Shown piece after piece: positions 5,418-6,990 of a DNA stretch of 6,990 nt. This stretch comes from Planctomycetota bacterium. Its GTDB lineage: Bacteria > JAJVIF01 > JAPKYR01. Both the position numbers and the translations under genes were made by a program. Every line of letters starts with the position of its first letter. Position 1 is the first letter of the stretch. Under the pieces are notes generated by a model. It worked only from the letters and a program-made list of their open reading frames with translations. It was not told the origin of the DNA and did not search any database. The DNA lies in the NCBI GenBank assembly GCA_030673355.1, contig DAOVJF010000136.1:1-6990 (forward strand), given 5' to 3'.

Positions 5418-5915
5418 ATGAATCCCACATGCTTCACTAAGGAAACCCAAAGTGAATTCTGGGCAGAATTTAAAATATTCATATCAAAAAATATTTTCTG
5501 GTCGGAAAAAAAAGCAAAAGAGTACAGCAGGTATGACAATGTTAGAGTCTTCGATTCGGGACGCAATCTAGTTTGTTATTCTGCCGGGGCGTTAATTAAA
5601 CCCTCAGAAAAGAATCCCGACAATCCAGGCTTCAATGAACTACGGGTTGAATTATGTATTGAAAGTGCCAGCAGTATCAATATTGATAATTTGGGACAAC
5701 AATTACTCACTCGTATTGAAAATGAATTCGGGCGGAAAGTTACAATGACCGGTAAAAAGGGGAAAAGGCGTAAATTACAAGTTTACAAATCAGTTGACTT
5801 GAGTAATAAAGATGACTGGCCTTCTCACTTTCAGTGGTTATTAGATAATCTTAAAATTATGAACAAGGTATTTCATAGGATTATTCTGCCGGGTATCACA
5901 ACCCAAGTTAAGTAG
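5418..5915 (+). CDS. DUF4268-like protein, first gene of tRNA-linked cassette
   Basis: The product is a 165-residue soluble protein without signal peptide or membrane segment. Its layout resembles DUF4268 (PF14088): an N-terminal helix with conserved FW (QSEFWAEF, 11-18), a central strand pair with charged residues (ELRVELCIES, 74-83), then LGQQLLTRIENEFGRKVTM (92-110), a basic stretch (KKGKRRK, 113-119) and a C-terminal helix with paired tryptophans (W134, W140) ending in a VFHRIILP strand. The domain is often found fused to or beside nuclease-like and defence proteins; its activity is not firmly known, and no catalytic motif is clear here. The standalone length is close to one domain. The DNA is noticeably richer in AAA, TTA and ATT codons than the flanking minus-strand genes, suggesting transfer. 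The next gene starts 11 bp behind the stop, so the two are probably translated together. The assignment is by remembered motif pattern only. Confidence 0.65.
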   Translation: MNPTCFTKETQSEFWAEFKIFISKNIFWSEKKAKEYSRYDNVRVFDSGRNLVCYSAGALIKPSEKNPDNPGFNELRVELCIESASSINIDNLGQQLLTRIENEFGRKVTMTGKKGKRRKLQVYKSVDLSNKDDWPSHFQWLLDNLKIMNKVFHRIILPGITTQVK

Positions 5916-5920
5916 AGGTG
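5914..5920 (+). promoter_or_regulatory. Ribosome binding site AGAGGTG overlapping the upstream stop codon
   Basis: AGAGGTG overlaps the TAG of the DUF4268-like gene (5913-5915) and sits 6 bases before the ATG at 5927. It decides for that ATG over the in-frame GTG at 5918, which lies inside the site itself. The overlap suggests translational coupling. Confidence 0.6.
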
Positions 5921-5926
5921 TGGTTA

Positions 5927-6667
5927 ATGAATGCAAATGAACTGCATACGATTACGGCACGTCTCGCGAAAGTTGCCCGTGAGACTTTACCGGAGCATAT
6001 CCTTAAACAAGGTGGTCGAGTACTCTACACTCCTGTCAAGACTTTGGTTAGTAGTTCTCCTGTTTACTTTCTTGGTGCAAATCCTGGTGAGGTTCCAGGT
6101 AGTCTCGAAAGCCATAACACGTTCACCGTCGAGTCTGATATCCAGCGAATCGAAGTACACAGCGTAACTGGTCACGCATTACTCGACGAATCATGGAAAA
6201 ACAAAGCTGCTGGGCAGGCACCAATACAGAAACGAACGCAAAAAGTATTTAGCATTATTACAGGGGGTAACGCTAAAGTTGGAATCGAACTTTTACGGAA
6301 AACTCCATGCAGTAATTTTGCATTCCCTCGCTCCATAAGTACGAAGGAAATTGGAAATATTGAATCTCTAGCTCTTCAATGCTGGCCTTTTCACAAAACT
6401 ATTATTCAGTTAATTAAACCGCATTTAGTACTAACACACGCAATAGTTATTGCCGATTATTTAGCGAAAAAGCTGGGTTGGGGTTCTGGGGAGAAACGAC
6501 CTTCTGGTCATGGTGGACTCCCTAATTGCTATGCTTGGAAATTACCTGAAGGACCCGTTTTGCTGGCCATTCCAAACCTCAGTCGATATTCTCCTGATAA
6601 AGAAAGGGAAACAGCATTAAATAAATTCTTCAATGAGTTCGCGCAAAATTTGGCAAACTACCATTAG
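5927..6667 (+). CDS. Uracil-DNA-glycosylase-like fold protein, second gene of tRNA-linked cassette
   Basis: The product is a 246-residue soluble protein starting at the ATG chosen by its ribosome binding site. The pattern recalls the uracil-DNA glycosylase superfamily (PF03167-like). A hydrophobic strand ends in VYFLGANPGE (46-55), at the place of motif 1 (compare GEAPG or G-x-NPG loops). TPCSNFAFPRS (127-137) follows, then a helix-strand unit LIKPHLVLTHAIVIADYL (162-179), like the 'rPkvIvalG..A' segment. AIPNLSRYS (214-222) sits where motif 2 (H-P-S or H-x-S) is expected. The usual motif 2 histidine is Asn here (N217), so ordinary uracil excision is not assured. A glycine-rich loop (GWGSGEKRPSGHGG, 184-197) may contribute to the pocket. 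Codon use is AT-rich like the partner gene. DNA-base excision or recognition, perhaps in defence, is an inference; the fold is moderately supported and the function is unknown. Confidence 0.55.
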   Translation: MNANELHTITARLAKVARETLPEHILKQGGRVLYTPVKTLVSSSPVYFLGANPGEVPGSLESHNTFTVESDIQRIEVHSVTGHALLDESWKNKAAGQAPIQKRTQKVFSIITGGNAKVGIELLRKTPCSNFAFPRSISTKEIGNIESLALQCWPFHKTIIQLIKPHLVLTHAIVIADYLAKKLGWGSGEKRPSGHGGLPNCYAWKLPEGPVLLAIPNLSRYSPDKERETALNKFFNEFAQNLANYH

Positions 6668-6670
6668 CAT

Positions 6671-6771
6671 GTAGCCTGGGAAACCTTAGAACAATGGAGC
6701 CATGATTTTTTACTTGAGGAAATTGGTTTCCCGGGTCAGGTTATTTTTGAAAAGACAGGTGCCGGGAAACC
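6671..6771 (+). repeat. Palindromic element C, diverged relative of element A, with three arms
   Basis: GTAGCCTGGGAAACC at 6671-6685 resembles the left arm of element A. CCTGGGAAACC (6675-6685) pairs with GGTTTCCCGGG (6725-6735, one wobble) around a 39-nt loop. The right side (GAAATTGGTTTCCCGGG) resembles the A right arm GAAATGGGTTTCCGGG. A third arm, CCGGGAAACC (6762-6771), also pairs perfectly with 6725-6734, so two stems exclude each other. GGTCAGG occurs behind both the second and third arms (6734-6740, 6773-6779). The element lies 4 bp behind the cassette stop, between convergent genes, and a T-rich stretch (6741-6748) follows the first stem. It may act as a weak terminator or transcript end. 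Confidence 0.6.
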
Positions 6772-6783
6772 AGGTCAGGAATT

Positions 6784-6814
6784 AAAAACCGTAGAGATAG
6801 TCCGGTAAGGTTTT
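6784..6814 (-). terminator. Weak terminator-like hairpin behind the right-edge gene
   Basis: On the minus strand AAAACC (6809-6814) can pair with GGTTTT (6785-6790), or ACCG (6803-6806) with CGGT (6788-6791), and the stem runs into a T-tract (6784-6788). The stems are short and share bases, so this is tentative. Its position is right for the minus-strand gene ending at 6853. Confidence 0.25.
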
Positions 6815-6852
6815 CCGTGCCACTCGCTTTTTCGTAGTGTTCATCAGGGTTC

Positions 6853-6990
6853 CTAACTTATACCCGGGGGTTGAACATTCACTTTGACAGTCTGTTCACG
6901 GGTATGATTCAGGTTTCCGATGTTGAAACCGTGTGGGGATATGCTTGCTGACGCTTCTGAAATGACAAAATAATCGGTTTTTGTATCACC
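6853..6990 (-). CDS. C-terminal end of an unidentified protein (partial, enters from the right edge)
   Basis: The minus strand is open from the window edge to a TAG at 6853-6855, giving 45 residues. They include TDYFVISEASASISPHGFNI (5-24), NLNHTREQTVKVNV (26-39) and a PPGIS tail. Alternating polar and hydrophobic residues with many Thr, Ser and Asn suggest a beta-rich domain such as those of exported or surface proteins, but no family is recognised. Codon use is mixed and unlike the AT-rich cassette. The gene converges on the cassette with repeat C between them. Support is limited to one open frame with natural composition, so it could be chance. Confidence 0.45.
   Translation of the reverse strand, partial: GDTKTDYFVISEASASISPHGFNIGNLNHTREQTVKVNVQPPGIS

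Noticed and set aside
5114..5566. 150- and 61-codon minus-strand frames across the tRNA
   Set aside because: They are antisense translations of the tRNA-Pro gene and the start of the DUF4268-like gene; the characteristic SxP-rich peptide is a well-known artefact of reading through tRNA genes.
5918..5926. GTG at 5918 as start of the UDG-like protein
   Set aside because: The GTG lies inside the AGAGGTG ribosome binding site, while the ATG at 5927 has correct spacing from it.
5384..6990. att direct repeat of the tRNA 3' end marking an integrated element
   Set aside because: No copy of the T-arm or acceptor sequence appears downstream within the window, and no integrase gene is seen.

Overview
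The window looks like chromosomal DNA of a Gram-negative-type bacterium of moderate GC, probably from a poorly sampled lineage. The genes are ordinary bacterial housekeeping genes in a mostly minus-strand block. A DUF2723 membrane protein with C-terminal TPR-like repeats suggests FCB-group or related candidate phyla. That placement is an inference; no taxonomic marker gene is present.

Layout, left to right. (1) 1-1975, minus: a long DUF2723 membrane protein running off the left edge. (2) 1976-2249: a gap with no convincing gene. (3) 2250-3302, minus: low-specificity threonine aldolase, preceded by a TATAAT box and a leader hairpin that overlaps its ribosome binding site. (4) 3303-3866: a gene-free nest of palindromic repeats. 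It holds a GGGGACA-type REP-like hairpin, two nearly identical 79-bp hairpin elements (A1, A2) and two related hairpins between them (B1, B2), all bracketed by an exact 16-bp direct repeat. (5) 3867-5189, minus: EPSP synthase (aroA) with an unusual active-site loop. (6) 5306-5383, plus: tRNA-Pro(UGG) with encoded CCA and its own promoter. (7) 5418-6667, plus: a visibly AT-richer two-gene cassette directly behind the tRNA. It encodes a small DUF4268-like protein and a protein with features of the uracil-DNA-glycosylase-like fold. (8) 6668-6852: another palindromic element with three competing arms. (9) 6853-6990, minus: the C-terminal end of an unidentified protein entering from the right edge.

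The minus-strand genes (shikimate pathway, threonine/glycine metabolism, putative surface glycosylation) share no obvious pathway. aroA and the aldolase each have their own TATAATACC -10 sequence, so they need not form one operon. The plus-strand cassette differs in strand and base composition, sits behind a tRNA gene and has overlapping translation signals, so it looks acquired and co-expressed. It is the best candidate here for an undescribed system, possibly DNA-directed defence, but that function is inferred. The repeat nest is the other unusual part: a dense local cluster of at least three palindrome types, with a diverged relative of one type immediately behind the cassette.
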